Origin: Candidatus Roizmanbacteria bacterium GW2011_GWC2_34_23
GTDB taxonomy: Bacteria > Patescibacteriota > Microgenomatia > UBA1406 > GWC2-37-13
DNA: 32,538 bases
Assembly (NCBI GenBank): GCA_000990305.1
Contig: LBPR01000014.1
Location: forward strand, 1 to 32,538
Reading direction: 5' to 3'
How positions within the stretch are numbered: the first letter of the stretch is position 1; every line of letters starts with the position of its first letter. Below, one piece after another: positions 9,186 through 17,934 of this stretch. Both the position numbers and the translations under genes were made by a program. The notes beneath the pieces were generated by a model, which saw only the letters and a program-made list of their open reading frames with translations, was not told the origin of the DNA and searched no databases.

Positions 9186-9310
9186 ATTATATTTTGAATA
9201 ACAAATATCAAACATCAAATAACAATTGAATAACAAATAATAAATATTTAAAACGTTTTGTTATTTGATATTTAAAATTCAATTGATATTTGTTATTAGT
9301 TATTTATTAT
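9186..9310. repeat. Intergenic word-like inverted repeat array
   Basis: AATAACAAATATCAAACATCAAATAAC on the left, complementary GTTATTTGATATTT...ATTGATATTTGTTATT on the right. Confidence 0.75.
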
Positions 9311-10219
9311 TTAGTTAACCGCCCATTCCTTCTCTAAATCCCCTAACTCTAAAATTATATCAGATACGGTTGTCTCCCCTATCTTCAATTTACATTTAAA
9401 AAAATCTGCTAAACGTTGATAAGTTTTTGTTGTGCTTATTTTTTTGTCAGTTATTAATAAACAATCGGTAATAATTTTTTCCTGATTTAACAAATCTACA
9501 ACACGAATTCCCTCTCCTTCAATCATCTGACCAATCAATTGGGCGGTTTTATAACTTTTTGTATATACAATTTGAACATTGATATCATAATTTCTATAGG
9601 CTCTTTGAAAGAAACTACCTTGAAATTTTTTGTAAAAAGAATTATAGTCAAACATACTATTGCTACCCTCTGATTCAAAAGGCTCTAAATCAATTATCTG
9701 AAAGCTCTCTTTGCCATTGGTTGAAAAAATATAGAGAAGAAAAAGCTTATCAATTAGGTTGGCGTTAGAATTCGTTAAAAGAATTTCCATAACGGTAGGT
9801 GTTTGTTTTAAAATTGAGTTATCATAATAAATAGTGGTTTTTTTTTGATAAAAATACAGGTCTACTAAAGTCGAAGTTGTTGCCGAAAAAGTTTTTCTTA
9901 TAATGTCCGGTTTTTTTTCTAAACTAGCCAATTTGCCAACTGCCCCGACTTTATATTTACCGTAACCGCCCGGAACAATTACTTTAACTAAGTTAGAAAA
10001 GGATAATAGATAGTTGACGTTTTTTTGGTCTAACGAATAAAATCGTGTTTTTTCTCCATAAAAAACCACATTAATCTTATCTCTTCCTTTCAAAAACACT
10101 GAGGAAGTAATGGATTTAAACAAATAATAGGTTAGACCCAAAGTAACAAAAAGAATAAATAAATTCTTTTTATTGAAAATTGAAAATTGAAAATTGAAAA
10201 TTTTCTTATGATATTCCAT
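9311..10219 (-). CDS. Single-TM envelope protein, possible LytR C-terminal-like domain
   Basis: N-terminal TM helix, extracytoplasmic region and a C-terminal IVYTKSYKTAQLIGQMIEGEGIRVVDLLNQEK segment resembling LytR_C; 14 nt overlap with the upstream antiporter gene. Confidence 0.5.
   Translation of the reverse strand: MEYHKKIFNFQFSIFNKKNLFILFVTLGLTYYLFKSITSSVFLKGRDKINVVFYGEKTRFYSLDQKNVNYLLSFSNLVKVIVPGGYGKYKVGAVGKLASLEKKPDIIRKTFSATTSTLVDLYFYQKKTTIYYDNSILKQTPTVMEILLTNSNANLIDKLFLLYIFSTNGKESFQIIDLEPFESEGSNSMFDYNSFYKKFQGSFFQRAYRNYDINVQIVYTKSYKTAQLIGQMIEGEGIRVVDLLNQEKIITDCLLITDKKISTTKTYQRLADFFKCKLKIGETTVSDIILELGDLEKEWAVN
10172..10202. repeat. 7-bp tandem repeat (ATTGAAA)x4 in coding sequence
   Basis: attgaaaattgaaaattgaaaattgaaaatt, encoding FNFQFSIFN near the N-terminus of the 9311-10219 protein. 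Confidence 0.95.
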
Positions 10220-11933
10220 GTTCTATTCTAAGCCTTCTTATCTTATTTATAATATCTTCTTTGTCTAATTTATGCCAATGATAGATTCTTTTTATGATTG
10301 AAAGAGATGCTTCAAATTCCGGTTGAACAACCAAATTTGCACCCATATCTTTCATTCTTACTTGATCTGCCTGTCTGTGAACTCGACTTATAATATAGAT
10401 ATCTCTATTAAGTTTTTTTGCATTAAGGACAATGGCCTCTTGCACCGATCTTTCTGGAACGGCTAAGATTATTATTGTTGCTACATCAACTTGGGCATAA
10501 TCAAGAATATCAATATCGGCTGGATCTCCATAAATGATATTGGCACCCCGTTTTTTTGCCTTTTCCACTTGATAAAGATTATAGTCAATGGCTACATATG
10601 GTATATTTGCTAGCATCAATGAGCGTCCAACATAACTTCCTATTCTGCCATAACCGCATATCACGACATGATTTTTAATTTCCAAAGTATCAATTGGAGA
10701 TTGATTACTATCGATTCTATAGGCAATAAATTTTTCCAAAAAAGGTACATATTTTTTTATAAATCCTCTTATTGATCTATAAAACTTCTCTTTATTATTA
10801 ATAAATACTGGCGTAAGAATAAAAGTGATTAGTACTGAAGTAATTACAAACAGATATTTTTCAAGTGTAATTATCTTAGTTAGATATGCCGATGACATTA
10901 AAATAAAAGCGTCTTCATCTATCTGGAATAGATACATCGATAGATTGAAACTTGTTTTTGAATGAAACTTTAAAGATAAAAAAATTATTAAAATTATTAA
11001 AGCCTTGATAATTATCACTCCAACTGTAAATAACAATATTGATGGTAAATACGGAATTACTAAGCGTAGTTCAATATGACTGCCAATATAGACAAAAAAA
11101 ATTACTCCAAGAAGATTGCGAAGCGGCCTAATTTCAGAAAAGATATGATAATGCTCTATTGTCTGCGCTAATAATACCCCGGCCAGCATCGCCCCAATTA
11201 AAGTCGGGATTTTCAAAACTATTGACAGTCCAACCACAAAAAAAATAAAAACAACGATAAAAAGATCAAATAATTCTCTTGAAATCCTAGCGATTTTACT
11301 AAAAATTTTGGGTACAATTTTTTGTCCAAAATAAAATAATGCAGTAATAATGGCAGTTGCTTTAATTAAACCAAATGCTGTGTCTTTAATAATTGTCCAG
11401 GCTGAAATATCTTTACTGGTTATTGAGGTAAATATTATTAGGTATGGAATAAAAGCAATGTCTTGAAAAATTAGAATACCCATGGCAATCTCCCCAATAA
11501 ATGAAGACTCTTCTCCCCTATCCTGAATTATTTTTGCAACAATTGTAGTTGATGAAGATGATAAGGCTATTCCAATTAAAAAGGATTCAAGCAGAGAAAA
11601 TTTAAATAATAAACTAAATAAAAAGACAAGAAACATTGATAAAAAAAGCTGCAGTAACCCTCCTATAATGATAAATTTTTTTAGGATAAAAATCCTATTA
11701 AAATTTGTTTCCAACCCTAAAGTAAAAAGTAAAAAAACTATTCCAAAGTAAGCAAAATTTATTATGGCTTCGCTGGTTACCATCGTCGGAAATAGATTTC
11801 CGATTACTAAACCACCAGCTATATAACCGATTAGAGGAGACAACTTAGCTTTTTTTGCAATAATGGCTAAGGCGAAAGGAATTGATAAATATATAAAGAA
11901 ATTTAGTACTAAAGATAACGAAATCTCACCCAT
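10206..11933 (-). CDS. Kef-type cation/proton antiporter with TrkA-N (RCK) domain
   Basis: Na+/H+ exchanger-like membrane domain (LLFTLGLETN, GIALSSSSTTIVAKII) followed by NAD-binding HVVICGYGRIGSYVGRSL. Start moved to MGEIS at 11933. Confidence 0.93.
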   Translation of the reverse strand: MGEISLSLVLNFFIYLSIPFALAIIAKKAKLSPLIGYIAGGLVIGNLFPTMVTSEAIINFAYFGIVFLLFTLGLETNFNRIFILKKFIIIGGLLQLFLSMFLVFLFSLLFKFSLLESFLIGIALSSSSTTIVAKIIQDRGEESSFIGEIAMGILIFQDIAFIPYLIIFTSITSKDISAWTIIKDTAFGLIKATAIITALFYFGQKIVPKIFSKIARISRELFDLFIVVFIFFVVGLSIVLKIPTLIGAMLAGVLLAQTIEHYHIFSEIRPLRNLLGVIFFVYIGSHIELRLVIPYLPSILLFTVGVIIIKALIILIIFLSLKFHSKTSFNLSMYLFQIDEDAFILMSSAYLTKIITLEKYLFVITSVLITFILTPVFINNKEKFYRSIRGFIKKYVPFLEKFIAYRIDSNQSPIDTLEIKNHVVICGYGRIGSYVGRSLMLANIPYVAIDYNLYQVEKAKKRGANIIYGDPADIDILDYAQVDVATIIILAVPERSVQEAIVLNAKKLNRDIYIISRVHRQADQVRMKDMGANLVVQPEFEASLSIIKRIYHWHKLDKEDIINKIRRLRIEHGIS

Positions 11934-11974
11934 AAACAAAAGTATAGCATTGTTTTATAATGAAGAATTATCTA

Positions 11975-12059
11975 TTTTTTATTTTGCGAGTTATTTATTT
12001 AACGAGTTAAAAACAAACTCGTTAAACCCGCTAAACTCGTAATAAATTAATAAATAATT
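11975..12059. repeat. Intergenic ACTCGTTAAA-family repeat, copy A (lacks GC palindrome)
   Basis: Contains tttaacgagtt...aactcgttaaacccgctaaactcgtaataaattaataaataatt; near-identical to copy C except for the missing palindrome. Confidence 0.85.
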
Positions 12060-12069
12060 TGCTTGTTTA

Positions 12070-12435
12070 TTATTTTCTAAGACGTTTTTCGCAGTCAATG
12101 CAAAATGAAGCTTCTGGAATCAGTTTTAACCTTGCCTGAGGAATTGATTTTTTACATCGTTCACAGTAACCATATAGGTTCTTATTTATTTTTTTTAACG
12201 CATTATCTATTTCAGTGGCTCTTTTTTGTAAGTCCTTAATTTCAGCCTCTATGGTATCATGTCCAACCTGTTCACGGACATCAGTGTCAACAGCCGCATT
12301 ATCCGAAGCATGGTCAGGATCGGCAAAGGGATCATTTTTTTTAAGATCTTCTATCTGATTAAGATTTTTTCTCCTTTCCTCCTCCAACCTTTTTTTTTGT
12401 CCCAACACGAATTGTTTTGAAAATTTTTTGTCCAT
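12070..12435 (-). CDS. DksA/TraR-type C4 zinc finger protein
   Basis: YGYCERCKKSIPQARLKLIPEASFCIDCEKR; DPFADPDHASDNAAVDTDVREQVGHD. Confidence 0.88.
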   Translation of the reverse strand: MDKKFSKQFVLGQKKRLEEERRKNLNQIEDLKKNDPFADPDHASDNAAVDTDVREQVGHDTIEAEIKDLQKRATEIDNALKKINKNLYGYCERCKKSIPQARLKLIPEASFCIDCEKRLRK

Positions 12436-13201
12436 AATGTTTTATAAAACTTAAAATTCCATTCCTAAAATAATATACAAAGTGAAAACTTATTGTCAAC
12501 AGAATTATTAATGAAACCAAAAAGTTTAAACTAAGACCTACGAAGTATAAACGATTATCTTTGATTTTGTCAAACAGAAAAATAGTTAAAGCTAAAAACC
12601 AAAGAAAGAACTTCAAAAGAAAACCTTTGTAGTACCTTTCTTTTCTTATTTCAAATAATATTTTGTAGGCTATCAAAACACCGATTACAAACATCAAACC
12701 TTCATATAGACCAACTAAATGCCTAAAGCCATCAAAGCCCACGTATTTTATTTTAAATAAAAAATTTGTTTTTGTGCCAATTTCCACTCCGGAAAAAAAT
12801 GCTCCAATTTTTCCAAAAGCCAGAGCAATAAAAAGAGGAGTAATTAAATAATCAATTAAATCAGCAAAATTTAATTTTCGTGCATTGGTAAACAAATACA
12901 AAATAAAAAGACCACCGAAGATTGATCCGTAAAGAGATAACCCAGGATAACCATTGATAAGAATAAACTTCAATAAATTAAAACCAAAATCTTTAAAATT
13001 TAAAAAAACAAAAATTAGCCGTCCAAAAAAAAGAGCGCCGAACATAGATAAAAATAATCCATCAAAGACATCTTCTTCTTTGAATGATGTTAAGCGAATA
13101 TTTTTCCAAAGTAAGAAAATCGCCCAAAAAAATCCCAAAACCAAAAATACCCCAAAAGTATAGATTTTCAGAAATCCTAAATTTAACAGTATCGGTAGCA
13201 T
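12359..13201 (-). CDS. lgt: Prolipoprotein diacylglyceryl transferase
   Basis: Lgt-like membrane topology with LSLYGSIFGGLFILYLF, ALAFGKIGAFFSG and YEGLMFVIG. Confidence 0.85.
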   Translation of the reverse strand: MLPILLNLGFLKIYTFGVFLVLGFFWAIFLLWKNIRLTSFKEEDVFDGLFLSMFGALFFGRLIFVFLNFKDFGFNLLKFILINGYPGLSLYGSIFGGLFILYLFTNARKLNFADLIDYLITPLFIALAFGKIGAFFSGVEIGTKTNFLFKIKYVGFDGFRHLVGLYEGLMFVIGVLIAYKILFEIRKERYYKGFLLKFFLWFLALTIFLFDKIKDNRLYFVGLSLNFLVSLIILLTISFHFVYYFRNGILSFIKHYGQKIFKTIRVGTKKKVGGGKEKKS

Positions 13202-13234
13202 GGTTTTTAGTATAATTTATTTATCTTAATCTTA

Positions 13235-14752
13235 TTGTCTGCATTTTTTATACGTTTTTATGGTATTAATTGGGACCAAGGCTTTCATCTTCATCCCGAT
13301 GAAAGAATGCTGATAATGGTAGCCGAAAGGATTAAATTTTTTTCTAATCTAAACCCGGATTTCTTTAATTACGGCAGTTTGCCAATATATCTTTTAAGAA
13401 TAATTGCTCCCAATGGTCATTATGATAGCTTACTAATCTCGGGAAGAATTTTATCGGTCGGATTTGATTTATTGACAATTATTTTGATTTATAGGATCGG
13501 GCAATTACTATTTAAAAAAAATAAAATTTCCTTATTATCCAGTTTACTTTATACAGTTGCCTTTTTTCCGATTCAAAATTCTCATTTTTTCGTTGTAGAT
13601 GTCTTTTTAAATACTTTTGTCACTGGATTAATATATATATTACTTGTTTATTCAAAGTCTCCGTCAATAAAAAAGGCAATCATTCTTGGTTTAGTCTTTG
13701 CCGCCATGATGGCTACTAAATTCACTGCCATAATTTTTTTGCCAATAATAATTGTTGTTATTTTATGGAAAACAATGAAGCAATGGAAAAATTCAGCAAT
13801 TTCTTTAATAACTTTTCACTTCTCACTTTTAACTTTTTACTTTCTTTTCATGCCTTATGCCTTTATTCAGCATCAGCAATTTTTTGTCGATTTATCAACC
13901 CAGCTCAAAATGAATTCTAACCCATATATTTTTCCCTATACCCTGCAATACGTTGGGACTGTCCCCTACCTCTATTATCTTAAAAACATATTCTTTTGGG
14001 GATTAGGACCGATTTTTTCTATTCTATCGATAGTTGGTTTATATCAAATATCAAAAAGTAAAAACATTTTATTTTTAATATTTTATTTTTTATATTTCTT
14101 GGCTATCGGGCGTTCTGCTGTTAAATTTATGCGTTATATGTTACCTCTTTATCCATTTTTTGCACTCTTAGCAGGTTATGGTCTTTATAAAATTTATGAA
14201 CGTAATAAACTTTTTGCTTATATGTTAGTAACTTGTATTTTATTATGGTCTTTTACGTTTATTAATATCTATTCATTGCCTCATACAAGAATTGCTGCCA
14301 CTGAATGGATATTAAAAAATGTTCCTGAAGGAGCAGCGATTGCTACTGAACACTGGGATGATGGTATGCCTCTTTATGGAGGTGAAAAATATCTTCGTCA
14401 AGAACTTACTCTTTATGATCAACCAGATGGTGAAAATAAATGGAAAATATTAGATGAAAAATTAAGAAAAACCGATTACATAATTATCGCCTCTAATAGA
14501 CTGTATATTCCCCTACAAAAACTTAATGATTGCAAAAAATATAAATCTTGCTATCCAATAACTTCAAAATATTATCAAAAACTATTTTCCGAAAAACTTG
14601 GATTTAAAAAAGTTGCAGAGTTCACCACATACCCAAAATTGGAAATTGGAAATTGGAAATTGGAAATTCGTGACGACGTCGCGGATGAATCCTTCACTGT
14701 CTACGACCATCCGAAAATTATGATTTTTAAAAAAAATGAAAAGAATAATTGA
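13235..14752 (+). CDS. GT39-like membrane glycosyltransferase
   Basis: HLHPDERML acidic motif after the first TM, multiple TM helices, C-terminal TEHWDDGMPLY and FTVYDHPKIMIFKK. True start uncertain (TTG 13235 or an upstream non-ATG codon). Confidence 0.8.
   Translation: MSAFFIRFYGINWDQGFHLHPDERMLIMVAERIKFFSNLNPDFFNYGSLPIYLLRIIAPNGHYDSLLISGRILSVGFDLLTIILIYRIGQLLFKKNKISLLSSLLYTVAFFPIQNSHFFVVDVFLNTFVTGLIYILLVYSKSPSIKKAIILGLVFAAMMATKFTAIIFLPIIIVVILWKTMKQWKNSAISLITFHFSLLTFYFLFMPYAFIQHQQFFVDLSTQLKMNSNPYIFPYTLQYVGTVPYLYYLKNIFFWGLGPIFSILSIVGLYQISKSKNILFLIFYFLYFLAIGRSAVKFMRYMLPLYPFFALLAGYGLYKIYERNKLFAYMLVTCILLWSFTFINIYSLPHTRIAATEWILKNVPEGAAIATEHWDDGMPLYGGEKYLRQELTLYDQPDGENKWKILDEKLRKTDYIIIASNRLYIPLQKLNDCKKYKSCYPITSKYYQKLFSEKLGFKKVAEFTTYPKLEIGNWKLEIRDDVADESFTVYDHPKIMIFKKNEKNN
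14638..14668. repeat. 7-bp tandem repeat (ATTGGAA)x4 in coding sequence
   Basis: attggaaattggaaattggaaattggaaatt, encoding LEIGNWKLEI near the C-terminus of the GT39-like protein. Confidence 0.95.
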
Positions 14753-16280
14753 TTTAATTAAAACTGATTTTTTTATAATATTTTTTTTGTTAATCGTAGC
14801 AGTGATCCCTCGACTAATATTATTGGATAAAATTCCTCCCGGGATTCATGGTGATGAGGGGTGGATAGGTATTAATGCGTTAAGAATAATCAATGATGGT
14901 TATGCTCCACCCGTCTTTGTTGGCGATCTTCAGGGTACTCCTACTGGCAATTTATATTTGGTGGCTTTTATTTTGAAAATTTTTGGTAATTCAATCCATT
15001 CTTTACGGCTATCAATGGCATTATTGGGAATAATAGCTATACCTTTGTTTTATGTTTTTTTAAGATATTTTTTTGATAAAAAAATATCTTTTTTGACTGC
15101 TTTTGCCATGTCGTTTTCATTAATTCATATTTATTATTCACGTGTTACTTTTATGGTAATTAGTGCTCAATTTTTCCAAATTTTGTCACTAATATTTTTT
15201 ATTCAGTTTGACAAAAATAGGAAACTCTATTCACTGATTTTATGTGCAATTTGCACAGGTTTAGGTTTATATTCTTATTATGTATTTATTCTGTTTCCAT
15301 TTACTTTAATTGTTTATTTATTAACAAAAATTTTAATAACTAAATTTTCTTTTAAGGAAATAAAATATTTATTAATTTTTCTTCTTTTTTTTATTCTGTT
15401 TAGTATTCCATTCGAAAGGATTATTTTTTTCCAATCAAAATTTTATTTTGATCATTTTAAATCCTACTCGACCATTAAAGAACTTTTGACAAAGAATAGT
15501 ACGATAACTTTTATCGGATTACAAGCATTTTTTTATCACGGAATAAATAAAATAAAAATATTTTTTATAGGGAAGAATGTAGATTATATAGACGGTTTTG
15601 GAAAATATTACGTTTTTAATTACTCTTATCTTATTTTTGCCCTTTTCGGTTTGGTGATATCTTTTATTAAAAAATATCGTCAACGTTTTTTTGTATTTTG
15701 TTCTTTTTTATTTTTCCTTTTAGCTCCTAATTTTCTAACATTCAATGGAATTTATAGAAGACAGGTTTTAAATTTTATTAATATATTTTTCTTTTTAGCA
15801 ATTTTTATCGATTTTGTTTTGAATAAAATTACCAAAAAAAAATTGGTGAGGCAATTTTTATTTTTATTAATAATCATATTGGTTATTTATAATTCTTGTT
15901 TTAATTTATTTGTTTATTTTAAAAAAATTCCGAATGATCAAGAAACAAATTGGGTCTTTACTCAAGACTTAACGCAAACTTTTTTAAAACTCAAAAATAT
16001 ATATACTCCTAAAGATAGAGTGTTATTCTATTCGTCCCGCTGGGATTGTAATTATGAATCGATAAAATTTATTATTCCTAATTTGAATTGTGAGGATAGA
16101 TCTACCGAATTCGGAAAATTCTCACAATCTTTTCCAGCGAGTAAAAAATATATATTTATACTTTTAAATGAATATTTAAAAAATATTGAGGAAATCAAAA
16201 AAAAGTATCCTAAAGGTACATTGATTGAAGTCGAAAATGATAATAAGGATTTAATCGGAATTATCTATAAAACCGATTAA
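14736..16280 (+). CDS. GT39-like membrane glycosyltransferase
   Basis: PPGIHGDEGWIGINALRI acidic motif after TM1, polytopic; 17 nt overlap with the upstream glycosyltransferase. Confidence 0.8.
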   Translation: MKRIIDLIKTDFFIIFFLLIVAVIPRLILLDKIPPGIHGDEGWIGINALRIINDGYAPPVFVGDLQGTPTGNLYLVAFILKIFGNSIHSLRLSMALLGIIAIPLFYVFLRYFFDKKISFLTAFAMSFSLIHIYYSRVTFMVISAQFFQILSLIFFIQFDKNRKLYSLILCAICTGLGLYSYYVFILFPFTLIVYLLTKILITKFSFKEIKYLLIFLLFFILFSIPFERIIFFQSKFYFDHFKSYSTIKELLTKNSTITFIGLQAFFYHGINKIKIFFIGKNVDYIDGFGKYYVFNYSYLIFALFGLVISFIKKYRQRFFVFCSFLFFLLAPNFLTFNGIYRRQVLNFINIFFFLAIFIDFVLNKITKKKLVRQFLFLLIIILVIYNSCFNLFVYFKKIPNDQETNWVFTQDLTQTFLKLKNIYTPKDRVLFYSSRWDCNYESIKFIIPNLNCEDRSTEFGKFSQSFPASKKYIFILLNEYLKNIEEIKKKYPKGTLIEVENDNKDLIGIIYKTD

Positions 16281-16281
16281 A

Positions 16282-17334
16282 CTACATAATCTTTTTAATC
16301 AACCCCAATATCCCCTGCTTCCAGCCGACGGTGTGAGTGACACCGGAGCCACGAGATTTAATTTCTTTATAATTTTTTAAATACCATTTATATGCTTTTA
16401 TCAGCGCGTCGGAATTTGAATACCGTGGGTGCCAATTAAGAGCCTTAGTTAGTTTATTTATTGACACAAAAGAATCTTTATCTGCAGTGTCATAAACCCA
16501 TTGGTATAAGGGAGATAGTTTAAGTTTTTCAAATAACCATAAAGCTTTTTTAACCAGAAATGCTGGAGTTGGAAATATTCTTGATTTTGAATTTAAGGCT
16601 TCAAACATTATTTTGAAATCACCTTTGATAGTGGTAAATTTTTCGGCTCCGATATTAAAAGCTGTATTTAAGGTCCGTCCTTTATAAGGAGGACGTACCT
16701 TAGTAAACAAGTAAATCGCTTCACATAAATCATCAATGTCTAAAAGTTGGTAACGGTTATTCCCCGACCCGATTACTGGAATTTTTTTTCCATCATGTAT
16801 CCAGTCAAAAAGAATTTCAAATACACCTAAACGATGGGTGCCCAAAAAAGTTTTTGGTCTAATAATCGTAACATTCAAACCTTTTTTTATATATTGAAAA
16901 CAAAGATTCTCTGCATCAATTTTTGATTGCCCGTAAGGACCTACACCAACTCTAGGATCGCTTTCATAAATTGGATGTTTCTTTGGTACACCATAAACTG
17001 CGGTTGATGAGATATATATAACCCATTTAACTTTATTTTCAAAAGATGCTTTCAAAATGTTATTTGTTCCGCCAACATTTATTTTCATGATCTCCTCGTT
17101 TTTCCATAGAGGTAAAGCCGCCGCCGCATGAATAACAAAATCCATACCTTTGATGTATCGATACATCAAAGCGTTATTTCTAATATCAGCATTTATAAAA
17201 TGGCAATTTTTCGGGTATTCTTTTTTATTAAAATCCGCAATGTCTAAGAGGTAGACATTATATTTTTTTTTAGAAAAAAAACGGGCAAGATGAAGTCCTA
17301 AAAAACCTGCGCCCCCCGTAATCAATATTTTCAT
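16282..17334 (-). CDS. NAD-dependent epimerase/dehydratase (extended SDR)
   Basis: ITGGAGFLGLHLARFF Rossmann motif, YGQSK catalytic YxxxK. Confidence 0.93.
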   Translation of the reverse strand: MKILITGGAGFLGLHLARFFSKKKYNVYLLDIADFNKKEYPKNCHFINADIRNNALMYRYIKGMDFVIHAAAALPLWKNEEIMKINVGGTNNILKASFENKVKWVIYISSTAVYGVPKKHPIYESDPRVGVGPYGQSKIDAENLCFQYIKKGLNVTIIRPKTFLGTHRLGVFEILFDWIHDGKKIPVIGSGNNRYQLLDIDDLCEAIYLFTKVRPPYKGRTLNTAFNIGAEKFTTIKGDFKIMFEALNSKSRIFPTPAFLVKKALWLFEKLKLSPLYQWVYDTADKDSFVSINKLTKALNWHPRYSNSDALIKAYKWYLKNYKEIKSRGSGVTHTVGWKQGILGLIKKIM

Positions 17335-17361
17335 AGGATTTTATGATAACATATTGAATCT

Positions 17362-17934
17362 GTGAAAAAAATTTTAAAAGTCGGCTTTGACCTTGATGGG
17401 GTTATTTTATACAATCCTATAAGATTTGTTCGACCAATTGCTAAATTATTAAAACCACTTAAATCTTTTATTTTAAAACAAAAAGAAGAATTTTTTTATT
17501 ATCCCGAATCTAACGTTGAACAGTTTCTTTTTCGTCTCCTTCATAAAACTAGCTTTATGGCTGACCCTGCACTAAAGGATATAGAATTATTAGTAAAATC
17601 AAAAAAAATTAAAGCTTATATAATAACTGGACGATATAGTTTTTTAAAAAAGGATTATAAAGTTTGGTTAAAAAAAATTAATGCAGATTCAATATTTGAG
17701 AAATGTTATCAGAATAAGGATGATTTACAACCGAATGAGTTTAAAGAAAAAATGATAAAAAAATTGAATCTTGATATTTATATTGAAGATAATTTGGATA
17801 TAGTCCAAAAACTAAATCATCATACTAACGCAAAAATCTTTTGGATTACAAATATATTAGATAAATATATTTCTTATCAATATAAATTTAGAAATCTTAA
17901 GGAAGCGCTTCAAAATTTGCCAAAATCAAAATAA
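17362..17934 (+). CDS. HAD-like hydrolase
   Basis: GFDLDGVILYN (DxDG) motif, IITGR motif II, IEDNLDIV motif; GTG start. Confidence 0.75.
   Translation: MKKILKVGFDLDGVILYNPIRFVRPIAKLLKPLKSFILKQKEEFFYYPESNVEQFLFRLLHKTSFMADPALKDIELLVKSKKIKAYIITGRYSFLKKDYKVWLKKINADSIFEKCYQNKDDLQPNEFKEKMIKKLNLDIYIEDNLDIVQKLNHHTNAKIFWITNILDKYISYQYKFRNLKEALQNLPKSK

Noticed and set aside
9012-9236. Full 74-aa ORF including N-terminal MLFNCYLMFDICYSKYN
   Set aside because: The first 17 codons are translated intergenic word repeat; the likely start is M18 at 9185.
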